In this document: one piece after another, positions 1-8,914 of the stretch
How the letters are laid out: every line of letters begins with the position of its first letter
Numbering within the stretch: position 1 is the first letter of the stretch
Assembly (NCBI RefSeq): GCF_001294455.1
Contig: NZ_LIKT01000003.1
Coordinates: 124,001-188,000 of the forward strand
Reading direction: 5' to 3'
Origin: Phaeobacter sp. 11ANDIMAR09
Lineage (GTDB): Bacteria > Pseudomonadota > Alphaproteobacteria > Rhodobacterales > Rhodobacteraceae
Length of the DNA stretch: 64,000 nt
Notes under the pieces: model-generated
Database searches by the model: none
What the model saw: only the letters and a program-made list of their open reading frames with translations
Told to the model about the DNA's origin: nothing
Program-made: the position numbers and the translations under genes

Positions 1-238
1 GCAGCCCCTGCGAAACCAGCATCATGCCAAAGCTCTCGATAAAAGTGGATTTCCCCACCCCCGGCGTGCCCGAAAGACCAATGCGCAGGGATTGTCGCCC
101 GGATTTGGCTAATTGTTCCAACAGCTCTGTCGCTGAGGCCCGGTGATCCTCGCGGCCGCTTTCCACCAGAGTGATGGCCCGTGCCAGCGCACGGCGATCC
201 CCGCTTAGGATTTTCTCACTCAGCTCGGCAGTCTTCAT
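1..238 (-). CDS. meaB: MeaB-type GTPase, 5' part only (runs off the window)
   Basis: Methylmalonyl-CoA mutase-associated GTPase of the MeaB/ArgK family, which loads or protects the B12 cofactor of the mutase. Only the first 79 residues are in the window. Visible are the helical N-terminal arm and the P-loop GTPGVGKS at residues 57-64, followed by TFIE, typical of this G3E/SIMIBI GTPase family. The start is the ATG at 238-236. It is transcribed divergently from hrpB across about 170 bp. A methylmalonyl-CoA epimerase gene lies elsewhere in the window (about 29.7 kb), consistent with a working propionate/methylmalonyl-CoA route. The family call is confident from the arm plus P-loop; the rest of the protein cannot be checked. 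Confidence 0.88.
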   Translation of the reverse strand, partial: MKTAELSEKILSGDRRALARAITLVESGREDHRASATELLEQLAKSGRQSLRIGLSGTPGVGKSTFIESFGMMLVSQGL

Positions 239-412
239 GCCCGGTCTCCAGTCTTGAACAGCTCGCAAATTTTCTCGCCTAATTGACGCAGCCCGCCAGC
301 TCTTGTCCAGTGCGAAGCTGACGCAGGGGGGCACGGCCCCGGATCCCCAGCGCCTCCTGGCCCTGCCCCAAGGAGACTGGACGCAGGCCCAAGCTTTGGC
401 GATAAGCAGACC

Positions 413-2902
413 ATGACAAACAACCCGATGCCACGCCTGCCCATTGATGACGCCCTGCCTGATCTGATTGCGGCCCTGCAACAGCACCGCCGCGCCGTTT
501 TGCAAGCTCCCCCAGGTGCGGGCAAGACCACCAAGGTGCCGCTGGCCCTGCGCACCGCCGGACTGACAGAGCAGCGCATCGTGATGCTGGAACCCCGTCG
601 CCTCGCCGCCCGCGCCGCCGCCGAACGGATGGCCGAAACACTGGGGGAGCCTCTGGGCCAAACCGTTGGCTACCGTATTCGCGGCGAGGCAAAGACCAGC
701 AAAACAACCCGCATCGAAGTGGTCACCGAAGGCATCCTCACCCGCATGTTGCAGTCCGACCCGGACCTGCCCGGCGTCGGCGCGGTGATCTTTGACGAAT
801 TCCACGAACGCTCCCTCAACGCCGACTTTGGCCTGGCGCTTTGCCTCGAAGTGGCCGGGGCCCTGCGCGACGATCTGATCCTGCTGGCCATGTCCGCGAC
901 CCTGGATGCCGCCCCAGTGGCCAGTCTGATGCAGGCCCCGCTGATCACCTCCGAGGGGCGCAGCTTTCCGGTAGAAACGCGCTGGCTCGAGCGCCCCTTG
1001 GGGCCACAGGCGCGTCGACTGGATGCGCTCTGCGATCTTGTGGTGCAGGCAGAAAAAGACAGCCGCGATACGACAAGAGGCATGCAGATGGGCGGCGGCA
1101 TATTGGTGTTTTTGCCAGGTGAGGGCGAAATCCGCCGCGCCGCGCAAAACCTGGACAAACGCCTGCCCGGTGACTGCCTGATCCAGCCACTCTTTGGCGC
1201 CCTGCCCTTCAAGGAACAACAGGCCGCCATCCGGCCCGCCGCATCAGGTCGCAAGGTGGTTCTGGCCACCTCGATTGCTGAGACCTCCCTCACCATTCAG
1301 GATATCCGCGTGGTGGTCGATATGGGGCAAGCACGGCGCGCCCGCTTTGATCCCGGCTCCGGCATGTCACGTCTCATCACCGAAAAACTCACCCGCGCAG
1401 AAGCCACCCAACGACAGGGCCGCGCCGGTCGTGTCGCCCCTGGCACCGCCTATCGGCTCTGGACCAAGGGTGAAGAAGGCGCCCTGGCTGCTTTCCCGCC
1501 CCCCGAGATCGTCTCGGCCGACCTTACCGGCCTGGCCCTGGAGCTGGCACTCTGGGGCGCGGAGGCGGATGAACTGGCCTTTCTCACGCCGCCCCCCGCT
1601 GGCACCATGGCAGAAGCCCGTAGACTGCTGCAGATGCTGGGTGCTTTGGATCGCCGTGGACAGATCACCAGCCATGGCAAAGCGCTTGCCAAGTTGCCCC
1701 TGCATCCGCGCCTTGGCCATATGCTGCTGACAGCCGGCCCCAAAGCTGCGCCTCTCGCCGCGCTTCTGGCCGAGCGCGATCCACTGCGCGGGGCCCCTAC
1801 AGACCTGACCCTGCGCCTGGAGGCTCTGAAAAACCCAAAAGAGGTCCAGCGCAAGCGCCCCTACCAGCTTTCATACCCGGTAATAGACCGCATTCGCAGC
1901 GAAACGCGACGGTTGCAAAAACAGGGAAAGACGCCGCCCGGCGAGCGTAGCGCTCTCTCGCCCGCCGCCATGGCCGCCCTGGCCTACCCCGACCGTATTG
2001 GTCAACGCCGCAAGGGCGAGCAACCACGCTATGTGCTGTCAGGCGGCAAGGGGGTTCTGCTGGAGCCCGGCGACCCCCTGGCCTCGTCTCCCTTCATCGT
2101 GGCCTTGGACACCGACGGCAACCCGCGTGAGGCCCGCATGCGGATGGCGGCCCAGATCAGCCTGGGTGAAATCCGTGCACTCTTTGCCGATCAGATCACT
2201 TGGCAAGACAATTGCCACTGGTCCAAACGCGAACGCCGAGTGATCACTCGCCAGCAGGAATGCCTCGGCGCCATCACCCTCGAAGACCGCATGTGGAAGG
2301 ATGCCCCCGAAGACCAGATTGCCGAGGCCATGCTGGAGGGCGTCCGCGACCTTGGCCTGCGCCTCGACGGGGCCGCGGCACGGCTGGCGGCACGGGTAGA
2401 GCTTGTGCGCGCCGAGGGCTTCGATCTGCCGGACTTCTCAACAGAGGGTCTGCTTGCCCGGTTGGAAGACTGGCTTTTGCCGATGCTGGGCGGTCTCAAA
2501 TCGGCCCAGGGTTGGAAACAATTCGACCTGCTTCCGGCCCTGCGTGCCTCCCTCACATGGGAGCAGACACAAGTGCTCGACCGCGAGGCACCGGCTGGTT
2601 TCACCACCCCCCTGGGGCGCAAGATCCCCATCACCTATAGCGCTGAAGCACCTGAGATCTCGGTCCGCTTGCAAGAGCTGTTCGGCGTCACCCGCCATCC
2701 CAGCGTCGGCGGCGTGCCTCTCAAAATCACCCTGCTGTCCCCAGCTCAGCGCCCAATCCAGATCACCCGCGACTTGCCCGGTTTCTGGTCCGGATCCTAT
2801 GACGATGTCCGAAAAGACATGCGCGCACAGTATCCCCGCCACCCCTGGCCGGAAGACCCAACCCAAGAAGACCCTACATTGCGGGCGAAAAAGCGCCGTT
2901 AA
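413..2902 (+). CDS. hrpB: ATP-dependent helicase HrpB
   Basis: DEAH/RHA-family superfamily 2 helicase, 829 residues, the usual HrpB length. Motif I GAGKTT is at 35-40, motif II DEFH at 128-131 (the HrpB form of DEAH), motif III SATLD at 161-165 and motif VI QRQGRAGR at 333-340. The C-terminal HrpB-specific domain ends with the family-typical tail containing HPSVGG, PGFW and RYP-like (QYPRHPWPEDP) elements. The substrate of HrpB is poorly defined in bacteria; HrpA/HrpB-type enzymes are thought to act on RNA. The gene stands alone, divergent from meaB and convergent with the SDR gene, with an intergenic repeat just past the stop. Confidence 0.96.
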   Translation: MTNNPMPRLPIDDALPDLIAALQQHRRAVLQAPPGAGKTTKVPLALRTAGLTEQRIVMLEPRRLAARAAAERMAETLGEPLGQTVGYRIRGEAKTSKTTRIEVVTEGILTRMLQSDPDLPGVGAVIFDEFHERSLNADFGLALCLEVAGALRDDLILLAMSATLDAAPVASLMQAPLITSEGRSFPVETRWLERPLGPQARRLDALCDLVVQAEKDSRDTTRGMQMGGGILVFLPGEGEIRRAAQNLDKRLPGDCLIQPLFGALPFKEQQAAIRPAASGRKVVLATSIAETSLTIQDIRVVVDMGQARRARFDPGSGMSRLITEKLTRAEATQRQGRAGRVAPGTAYRLWTKGEEGALAAFPPPEIVSADLTGLALELALWGAEADELAFLTPPPAGTMAEARRLLQMLGALDRRGQITSHGKALAKLPLHPRLGHMLLTAGPKAAPLAALLAERDPLRGAPTDLTLRLEALKNPKEVQRKRPYQLSYPVIDRIRSETRRLQKQGKTPPGERSALSPAAMAALAYPDRIGQRRKGEQPRYVLSGGKGVLLEPGDPLASSPFIVALDTDGNPREARMRMAAQISLGEIRALFADQITWQDNCHWSKRERRVITRQQECLGAITLEDRMWKDAPEDQIAEAMLEGVRDLGLRLDGAAARLAARVELVRAEGFDLPDFSTEGLLARLEDWLLPMLGGLKSAQGWKQFDLLPALRASLTWEQTQVLDREAPAGFTTPLGRKIPITYSAEAPEISVRLQELFGVTRHPSVGGVPLKITLLSPAQRPIQITRDLPGFWSGSYDDVRKDMRAQYPRHPWPEDPTQEDPTLRAKKRR

Positions 2903-2925
2903 AGCCAAAGTAAGCCTTGAAAATC

Positions 2926-3040
2926 AGGGGGCTTTGCCCCCTCGCGCCTAAGGCGCTCACCCCCAGGATACTTCTAGCCAAATGAAACCAGCCCCTTTCA
3001 TTTGGCCAAAAATATCCCGGAGCGCGAGGCAGAGCCTCGC
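2926..3040. repeat. GC-rich intergenic repeat, two units in inverted orientation
   Basis: The first unit reads GGGGGCTTTGCCCCC, then a CGCGCC..GGCGC hairpin, ACCCCCAGGATACTT and finally GCCAAATGAAA. A second copy of the tail follows in reverse (TTTCATTTGGCC, then AAAAATATCCC). The same unit recurs at about 8.86, 14.8, 31.9, 47.5 and 50.6 kb. It sits between the convergent 3' ends of hrpB and the SDR gene, so it may serve as a two-way terminator. The family is recognised by self-comparison within this window. Confidence 0.8.
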
Positions 3041-3061
3041 TTTTCCCAGCCTCCGGCCCTG

Positions 3062-3811
3062 TCAGGACCGAAGAGCGGGCAGGCCTATCCCCGTCGCCTC
3101 AAAGCCACCATCCGCCGCCAGGATCTGGCCCGTGATGAAGCTGGCTTTCTCAGAGAGCAGGAAGTTGACTGCCGCTGCGATCTCAGCCTCCGAGCCATAG
3201 CGGTTTAAGGGCAATGCATCGTGATAGGCCGCAATGATCGCGGGGCTGTGCACCGCCATGGCAAGCTTGGTCGCCACAGGTCCCGGGGCAACTCCGTTGA
3301 CGCGAATGCCAAGCTCTCCCAGCTCGACGGCTTGCTGCAAAGTCAGATGTGCGAGAGCGGCCTTTGAAGTCCCATAGGCAACCCGCAATGTGCTGGCACG
3401 CAGGCCCGAGATTGAGGTGATATTCACCACCGCGCCACCAACGTCCGCCGCCAGCAGATCTGTAAAGGCCTGGGTCATCAGAAAGGGTCCATCCAGATTG
3501 GTCTCCATCACCCGGCGCCAGCGCTCAAAACTTGTCTCCCGGATCGGGCCAAAATCAGCAACGCCGGCATTGTTCACCAATCCATCCAGACGACCAAAAC
3601 GCTCTGTGACCTCCACCACCGATCGAGCCACATCCTGCGGCTTTGAGACATCTGCCTCTATGATCAGAGCCTGTGGGAGGGTCTCAGCCACCTTGGCGAG
3701 TTCAGCGCCATCCCTGTCCAAAACCACGACTTGCCATCCCTCCTTTTGCAAGCCTTGTGCTGTGGCAAGGCCAATACCCCGCGCCGCGCCTGTAATCAGT
3801 GCTGTTTTCAT
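3062..3811 (-). CDS. short-chain dehydrogenase/reductase (SDR)
   Basis: Classical SDR of 249 residues: NAD(P)-binding TGAARGIG at 7-14, NNAG at 80-83, active-site Ser in the ITSIS segment near 133-135, and the Tyr146-x3-Lys150 catalytic pair (YGTSK). An Asp (LDRDG, around 32) after beta strand 2 favours NAD(H) over NADP(H). The C-terminal FITGQILAADGG matches the FabG-like branch. Substrate unknown; the protein is not close enough to FabG to name it so. It is a single gene, divergent from the Nudix gene and convergent with hrpB. Confidence 0.93.
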   Translation of the reverse strand: MKTALITGAARGIGLATAQGLQKEGWQVVVLDRDGAELAKVAETLPQALIIEADVSKPQDVARSVVEVTERFGRLDGLVNNAGVADFGPIRETSFERWRRVMETNLDGPFLMTQAFTDLLAADVGGAVVNITSISGLRASTLRVAYGTSKAALAHLTLQQAVELGELGIRVNGVAPGPVATKLAMAVHSPAIIAAYHDALPLNRYGSEAEIAAAVNFLLSEKASFITGQILAADGGFEATGIGLPALRS

Positions 3812-4123
3812 CTGTTCCGCCCATTGAAATTCAAGTCAGGTCACTCAGCCCCCGCAAAGCCTTACTGTCAACACGCTGGACCCAGAGGTCGCTGATGTTT
3901 CCCTTCCTGTTAGCCCTCCCCCGCTCGAGGGGACGAAATTCCCGCGCTTTCAGAGCCCTTCGCCCCGCTTCACGGCCAGAAACATATAGAAGGGTTGTAC
4001 TTTTGCGCCAAAGCCCTATTTTAAAGGGCAATGAAGCAAATGCAGCGATCTTGCCCCCCTCATTGGGAGGCTCGCTGCCAAAAAACGACAGCACCAAGGC
4101 AGTTCACTTTTAGGCAGTTTACA
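3812..4123. other. intergenic region between divergent SDR and Nudix genes
   Basis: About 310 bp with no convincing ORF. It must carry the divergent promoters. A possible sigma-70-like promoter toward the Nudix gene is TTGTAC (3995-4000), a 16-nt spacer and TATTTT (4017-4022), roughly 100 nt upstream of the start codon. No strong palindrome was seen. Confidence 0.4.
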
Positions 4124-4582
4124 ATGAGCAATATTATCGCCCAGGCATGGGAAGACATAATCAAGCCCATTTTGTTTCGCCCTAAACGGGTGCAAGTCGC
4201 AGCCCTGTGCCACCGGACCACCTCCGGTGAAACAGAAGTCCTGATGATCACCAGCCGCGGCACGGGCCGCTGGATCCTGCCCAAGGGTTGGCCCATCAAT
4301 GGCAAGGATGGCGGTGAATCCGCGCTGCAGGAAGCCTGGGAAGAGGCCGGTGTGCAAAACGGTCGTGTCGAAGGCGATCCGATTGGGGCTTTCAGTTATG
4401 AGAAAGAACTCAAGAGCGGGCTGCCAATCCCGGTTCAGACATTTGTCTATACCGTTGGGGATGTGGAACTCTCTGACAGCTACCCAGAGGCACATCAACG
4501 CAAACGCAAATGGGTGCGGGCGCAAGAGGCGGCGAACCTGGTCAATGAGCCTGAGCTTCGCGCGCTGCTGCGCCAATTGTGA
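4124..4582 (+). CDS. Nudix hydrolase
   Basis: Small Nudix hydrolase of 152 residues, cleaving a nucleoside diphosphate linked to an unknown moiety. The Nudix box spans residues 55-77 (G55...QE70-AWEEAG). Lys61 and Gln69 replace the canonical Glu and Arg; the GWPxxGK form is common in alphaproteobacterial diphosphoinositol/diadenosine polyphosphate-like Nudix enzymes, and the metal-binding EE pair at 73-74 is intact. The start ATG at 4124 was preferred over an upstream in-frame ATG at 4031 because that N-terminal extension looks non-coding. The PiT transporter gene follows 92 bp downstream on the same strand, so they could share a transcript. Confidence 0.9.
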   Translation: MSNIIAQAWEDIIKPILFRPKRVQVAALCHRTTSGETEVLMITSRGTGRWILPKGWPINGKDGGESALQEAWEEAGVQNGRVEGDPIGAFSYEKELKSGLPIPVQTFVYTVGDVELSDSYPEAHQRKRKWVRAQEAANLVNEPELRALLRQL

Positions 4583-4674
4583 CAATTACATGACACTTTT
4601 ATGACAGATTGCTTGCCTCATTGAGCCAGCTCTCTTAGTGCGTGCTCAAACTGCCTGCCAAAGGGACACCCATC

Positions 4675-6159
4675 GTGAGCACCCCATCCAACGACGCAAA
4701 CCACCGAGAGACGCTTGACCGCGATCTGCATCGGCTCTCTCACCTCGAATCTGCAACTCAATATGTCGCCCGCCCCATGGTCGGTCCCGGCATTGCGCTC
4801 ATCTTCATGGTTATGGCCGGCCTTGGTGCCGCAATGTTGTTTGGCGGCAGCCAGACCAATCTGATCGTGGTCGCAGCGGCTGTCTTTGGTGCCTATATGG
4901 CGATCAATATCGGCGCCAATGATGTGGCGAACAATATGGGACCATCGGTTGGCGCCAATGCGCTCACGATGGGCGGTGCCATCCTCATCGCCGCAATTTT
5001 TGAAAGCGCCGGCGCGCTGCTGGCTGGTGGGGATGTGGTGTCGACCATCTCCAAAGGCATTATCGACCCAAAGGTGGTTGCCACCTCTGAAATCTTCATC
5101 TGGGCGATGATGGCAGCGCTGATCTCTTCTGCGCTCTGGGTCAATCTGGCCACCTGGATCGGCGCGCCGGTCTCTACCACCCATTCGGTTGTGGGCGGTG
5201 TCATGGGCGCCGGGATCGCGGCGGCCGGGTTTGCAGCGGTGAACTGGGCCACCATGAGCAAGATCGCCGCCAGCTGGGTGATCTCGCCGGTTCTGGGCGG
5301 CGTCATCGCAGCCCTGTTTCTGGCGCTGATCAAGGCCAAGATCATCTATCAGGACGACAAGATTGCCGCCGCCCGACGCTGGGTGCCAGTGCTGGTCGGC
5401 ATCATGGCTGGGGCCTTTGCCTCTTATCTCGCCCTCAAGGGATTGAAGCGGGTTATCAAGATTGACCTGCAGACCGCCCTGCTGATTGGGGCAGCAATGG
5501 GCGCACTGGCTTATTTTATCACCGCACCGCTGATCAAACGTCAGTCTGAGGGCATGGAAAATCGCAACAAATCCCTGAAGATCTTGTTCCGCATTCCGCT
5601 GGTGATTTCGGCCGCCCTCTTGTCCTTTGCCCATGGTGCCAATGATGTGGCCAATGCGGTTGGGCCGCTGGCCGCCATTGTGCATGCCTCCGAGTTTGGC
5701 GATTTTGCCTCCAAGGTGGCGATCCCCTCCTGGGTCATGATCATCGGAGCCTTTGGTATCTCCTTTGGTCTGTTCCTGTTTGGCCCCAAACTGATCCGCA
5801 TGGTGGGCAGCCAAATCACCAAACTAAACCCAATGCGCGCCTATTGCGTCTCCCTTTCGGCCGCCATTACGGTGATTGTCGCCAGCTGGCTGGGACTACC
5901 GGTATCATCGACCCATATCGCAGTGGGAGCGGTCTTTGGTGTTGGTTTCTTCCGCGAATGGCATCACGAGCGCCGCCTGCGCCAATCCGCCATTACCCGC
6001 CCGGAGGAAAAGCGTATCGCATCAGAAGAACGCCGCCGTCGCAAATTGGTCCGTCGCAGTCACTTCATGACCATTGCTGCCGCCTGGGTGATCACCGTAC
6101 CTGCGGCAGCCCTGCTGTCTGGCGTTATTTATCTCTTGCTGGCAACGATCACGCATTAA
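4675..6159 (+). CDS. inorganic phosphate transporter, PiT family
   Basis: Low-affinity phosphate permease of the PiT/PHO4 family in the inner membrane. The signature GANDVAN occurs twice, once in each homologous half (GANDVANNMGP and GANDVANAVGP), each followed downstream by a (P)VS(S)TH motif. About ten hydrophobic segments are visible, with a cytoplasmic charged stretch near the C terminus (EEKRIASEERRRR). The start is the GTG at 4675 with AAGGGA eight bases upstream; an in-frame GTG at 4642 would add 11 residues but lacks such a site. No phoU-like (DUF47) gene is adjacent. A terminator follows at 6193. Confidence 0.95.
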   Translation: MSTPSNDANHRETLDRDLHRLSHLESATQYVARPMVGPGIALIFMVMAGLGAAMLFGGSQTNLIVVAAAVFGAYMAINIGANDVANNMGPSVGANALTMGGAILIAAIFESAGALLAGGDVVSTISKGIIDPKVVATSEIFIWAMMAALISSALWVNLATWIGAPVSTTHSVVGGVMGAGIAAAGFAAVNWATMSKIAASWVISPVLGGVIAALFLALIKAKIIYQDDKIAAARRWVPVLVGIMAGAFASYLALKGLKRVIKIDLQTALLIGAAMGALAYFITAPLIKRQSEGMENRNKSLKILFRIPLVISAALLSFAHGANDVANAVGPLAAIVHASEFGDFASKVAIPSWVMIIGAFGISFGLFLFGPKLIRMVGSQITKLNPMRAYCVSLSAAITVIVASWLGLPVSSTHIAVGAVFGVGFFREWHHERRLRQSAITRPEEKRIASEERRRRKLVRRSHFMTIAAAWVITVPAAALLSGVIYLLLATITH

Positions 6160-6184
6160 CCGCCAGGCCACAGTGAGCTGGCAC

Positions 6185-7222
6185 TTAAATCTGGCCGGGC
6201 TGCAATTTTGGCAGTCCGGCCTTTTTCATTTCGGCCTGCCGGATCAGCTGGATCACCACGTCGCAGATCGGCGTTTCTACGCCGTGGGCCAGACCTAGAC
6301 GCTGGATTTCCCCTTGAAGGGCATCCACTTCGGTAATGCGCCCCTGCATCAGATCCTGCGCCATCGAGCTGCGCGCGGTGGGATCAATAGTCAACATCTG
6401 TGCAGCAATCCGGGTAAAGGCCCAGTTGGGCAGACGCAGGATATGTGGGCTCATCCAGACGGGCAGCGGCGTGGTAGAGACTGGCTTTAAGCCAGCCGCC
6501 CGCATCACCCGCAGAGCCTCGGCCATCTGATCCGCCATGAGCTGCCGCCAGTGGCGGATTTGCAGCTGGGTCATCAACGGCAGGCCTGACAGAGCATTCA
6601 GAGCGTTATTGAGGTTGATCAACAGTTTGCCCCATTGCACGCCAGTGATATCTGGCGTTTCCACCACGGGCAGGCCTGGCACTGACAGCAACCGCCCCCA
6701 ATGCCCGCGCCCAGCGGCGATCATGATCTCACCCGAAGAGGCCCGGTGGTACCCCGGCTGCTGATATCCGGGCGGCCCTGCCTCAGCCCCTTCAGCAGGC
6801 ACCACATTAAAGGGTACCATCGCGGCACGCAGATCCCGTCCCGGCAACATCTGGCCCAGCAGCGCCGCATTGGTCATCGCATTTTGAAAGCTGAACACTG
6901 GGGCATCTGGTGGGGCATATTGTGCGATCAGATGTCCCATCTCTGCAGTCGCACTTGACTTGACCGCGACAACCACCAGATCTGCCTCGGCCAAAACCGC
7001 CGGATTGTCGCTACAGGTCAGCTGCCGCGCTTCCAGTTGCTCCCTTAGACCGGCGAAATCGGTCAGGGTCAGCCCCCGCTGTGCAATGGGTCCCAGAATA
7101 CGGGGCCGCCCAAGCAGGGTCACGCTATGGCCCGCAGCCGCCCATAACCCGCCACAAAAGCAGCCGATCGCCCCGGCCCCAGCAATCACGATACGCAGTG
7201 ATCGCCCTCCCTGCACGCTCAT
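6185..7222 (-). CDS. ketopantoate reductase-family (ApbA/PanE) oxidoreductase
   Basis: 345-residue NADPH-dependent 2-oxoacid reductase of the PanE/ApbA family. The Rossmann motif GAGAIG is at 15-20 and the catalytic Lys199 lies in WGKLLIN with Asn203 nearby, as in E. coli PanE. It is longer than E. coli PanE (303), which is normal for the alphaproteobacterial paralogue group. It overlaps the upstream isochorismatase-like gene by four bases (ATGA), so the pair is translationally coupled. Whether it makes pantoate or reduces another 2-oxo acid cannot be told; genomes of this group often carry several paralogues. The last codons lie over the terminator of the convergent phosphate transporter. 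Confidence 0.88.
   Translation of the reverse strand: MSVQGGRSLRIVIAGAGAIGCFCGGLWAAAGHSVTLLGRPRILGPIAQRGLTLTDFAGLREQLEARQLTCSDNPAVLAEADLVVVAVKSSATAEMGHLIAQYAPPDAPVFSFQNAMTNAALLGQMLPGRDLRAAMVPFNVVPAEGAEAGPPGYQQPGYHRASSGEIMIAAGRGHWGRLLSVPGLPVVETPDITGVQWGKLLINLNNALNALSGLPLMTQLQIRHWRQLMADQMAEALRVMRAAGLKPVSTTPLPVWMSPHILRLPNWAFTRIAAQMLTIDPTARSSMAQDLMQGRITEVDALQGEIQRLGLAHGVETPICDVVIQLIRQAEMKKAGLPKLQPGQI
6193..6226 (+). terminator. intrinsic terminator of the PiT gene, inside the 3' end of the convergent gene
   Basis: Eleven-pair stem GGCCGGGCTGC / GCAGTCCGGCC (one G-U pair) with loop AATTTT(G), then TTTTT. It reads in the direction of the phosphate transporter, whose stop is at 6159. The hairpin lies wholly within the last codons of the minus-strand reductase gene. 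Confidence 0.8.
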
Positions 7223-7788
7223 GCCGGCACAGTGAGCCGCGCCAGAACCTCTTGTGTTGGCAGAACTTTACCAAATCCTGCAGCAAGGCCCGACAGCGTC
7301 ACCTCCAGCACCACCTCCGCATCCAGATCGCCTCCATTGCGGGCAGGCATAGCAAAGGCGATAAGCGCATCTTCGACCACTTCGACCGCAAAGCCGAGGT
7401 TCGCCGCCGAGCGCGCGGTTGAGTTCACGCAAAAGGCCGCAACGCCGCCAATAATCACCAGGTTTTGGATGCCGCGAACCTGCAGCTCCTCTGCCAGCCC
7501 GGTGCCAACAAAGCCCGAAGAGCCCGTTTTCCAAAACACCGGCTCGCCCTCCAGAGGCTGCGCACAGGGCATTGGCTGGCCGGAGGGCAAATCGCGGCGA
7601 AAGCGGCTTTCTGTCCTGGGATCGTCATGCATCACATGCAGCACCGGCAACCCGGCGGCGCGAAACCCTGCCAGCAGCCCTGCTGTATTGTCTTCCGCAT
7701 CCGGGTTGGCACGGGGACGCCCGGCGGCGGTCGCATTTGCCATTTCCATCTGCATATCCACGACCAAAAGTGCCCAGCCCTGATCCAT
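7219..7788 (-). CDS. isochorismatase-family cysteine hydrolase
   Basis: 189-residue hydrolase of the isochorismatase/nicotinamidase superfamily. The catalytic triad is visible: Asp11 (VVDMQ), Lys87 (FWKTGSSGF) and Cys120 in GGVAAFCVNSTAR, including the cis-peptide/oxyanion segment before the Cys. The reading frame stays open upstream to 7911, but that extension runs through the argF terminator hairpin, so the ATG at 7788 (MDQGWALLVVDMQ) is the real start. Its stop overlaps the start of the PanE-like gene (ATGA). Substrate unknown; the coupling to a ketopantoate-reductase-like enzyme hints at a small catabolic or salvage step but does not define it. Confidence 0.9.
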   Translation of the reverse strand: MDQGWALLVVDMQMEMANATAAGRPRANPDAEDNTAGLLAGFRAAGLPVLHVMHDDPRTESRFRRDLPSGQPMPCAQPLEGEPVFWKTGSSGFVGTGLAEELQVRGIQNLVIIGGVAAFCVNSTARSAANLGFAVEVVEDALIAFAMPARNGGDLDAEVVLEVTLSGLAAGFGKVLPTQEVLARLTVPA

Positions 7789-7810
7789 CTGCTGTGGTTG
7801 ATCCCTATCC

Positions 7811-7849
7811 AAAAGAAAACCCTCGCGCCATTTGTCTAGCGCGAGGGTT
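7811..7849 (-). terminator. intrinsic terminator downstream of argF
   Basis: Perfect 11-bp stem AACCCTCGCGC / GCGCGAGGGTT (7818-7828 with 7839-7849), 10-nt loop. On the minus strand it is followed by a T-rich run (TTTTCTTTT). It lies between the argF stop and the isochorismatase start, separating those transcription units. Confidence 0.88.
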
Positions 7850-7895
7850 GCAGATGTTTTGTAAAATGACCAGCCCCCTGAAGGACTCGCCCAGA

Positions 7896-8822
7896 TCAGA
7901 CGCCGAGACACCAGCGCATGACCGCTTTTTGTGCATGCAGGCGATTTTCAGCCTCGTCAAAGATCACCGATTGGGGGCCATCCATCACCGAGGAGGTCAC
8001 CTCTTCTTCGCGGTGGGCTGGCAAGCAATGCATGAACAGGGCGTCAGACTTGGCATGGGACATCAGCTCATCATTGACCTGATAGGGGCGCAGCATGTTG
8101 TGGCGCCGCTCTTTGGAAGATTGGCTGTCATGCATGCTGACCCAGGTATCGGCGACCACCAGATCGGCGCCCTCTACCGCTTTGAAGGCATCGCGTTCGA
8201 TCACCACCTTTGACCCTGCCTTGCGCGCCAGGCCAACATATTCCTCCTCTGGGTCCAACTGAGCGGGCCCCGTGAAGGTGAGATCAAAGCCAAACTGAGC
8301 CGCCGCATGCAAGAAGGAGGCACAGACATTGTTGCCGTCCCCCGCCCAGACCACCTTCTTGCCCTTGATCGAGCCGCGGTGTTCTTCGTAGGTCTGGATA
8401 TCGGCCATAATCTGGCAGGGGTGGCTGCGATCTGTCAGCCCATTGATCACCGGAACAGAAGCATATTCCGCCATTTCCTGCAAAACGGTTTCGTCAAAAG
8501 TACGGATCATGATCAGATCTACATAGCGCGACATGACCCGCGCTGTGTCAGCAATGGTCTCACCATGACCCAGCTGCATGTCCTTGCCCGAAAGCACCAT
8601 GCTCTGACCGCCCATTTGCCGGACACCGACGTCAAAAGACACCCGGGTCCGGGTGGAGGGTTTTTCAAAAATCAGGGCAACCATGCGCCCCGCCAGGGGC
8701 TGGTCATCATCGGTCATGCCCTTGGGGCGACCCTGACGGGCCTGTTTCATCAGTTTTGCCTGATCAATGATACCGTGCAGGTCTTTGGGGTCGGTCGTGT
8801 GAATATCAAGGAAGTGTTTCAT
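7896..8822 (-). CDS. argF: ornithine carbamoyltransferase
   Basis: Arginine biosynthesis enzyme converting ornithine and carbamoyl phosphate to citrulline; 308 residues, normal length, cytoplasmic trimer in the family. Carbamoyl-phosphate site STRTR is at 56-60, HPCQ at 134-137, the ornithine-side D-x3-SM element near 225-230, and HCLPAHR with the catalytic Cys at 265-271. It follows argD on the same strand with a 92-bp gap that contains an intergenic repeat, so argD-argF probably form an operon ended by the strong hairpin at 7811-7849. carB, which makes its carbamoyl phosphate, lies at 36 kb. Confidence 0.97.
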   Translation of the reverse strand: MKHFLDIHTTDPKDLHGIIDQAKLMKQARQGRPKGMTDDDQPLAGRMVALIFEKPSTRTRVSFDVGVRQMGGQSMVLSGKDMQLGHGETIADTARVMSRYVDLIMIRTFDETVLQEMAEYASVPVINGLTDRSHPCQIMADIQTYEEHRGSIKGKKVVWAGDGNNVCASFLHAAAQFGFDLTFTGPAQLDPEEEYVGLARKAGSKVVIERDAFKAVEGADLVVADTWVSMHDSQSSKERRHNMLRPYQVNDELMSHAKSDALFMHCLPAHREEEVTSSVMDGPQSVIFDEAENRLHAQKAVMRWCLGV

Positions 8823-8860
8823 AAGATGTCGCTTTTTTACTTGCGAGGGCGGTGCCAGTA

Positions 8861-8914
8861 ACGGGGGCTGCCTGCCCCCGTAAACCCCCGGGAATATTTA
8901 GGGAAAGGTGAAAG
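8861..8914. repeat. short divergent copy of the intergenic repeat between argD and argF
   Basis: GGGGGCTGCCTGCCCCC hairpin, then CCCCCGGGAATATTTAGG and GAAAGGTGAA. It resembles the repeat units at 47.5 and 50.6 kb (GGAATATTTTTAGAAAGATGAA-like tail). Unlike the other copies it lies inside a probable operon, directly behind the argD stop. Confidence 0.65.

Noticed and set aside
2926-3040. Intergenic repeat as an insertion sequence or CRISPR
   Set aside because: No transposase, no target duplication seen, and units are scattered rather than regularly spaced with spacers.
4618-5814. 398-codon frame antisense to the phosphate transporter
   Set aside because: Low-complexity, His/Asp/Gly-rich shadow of the PiT coding frame.
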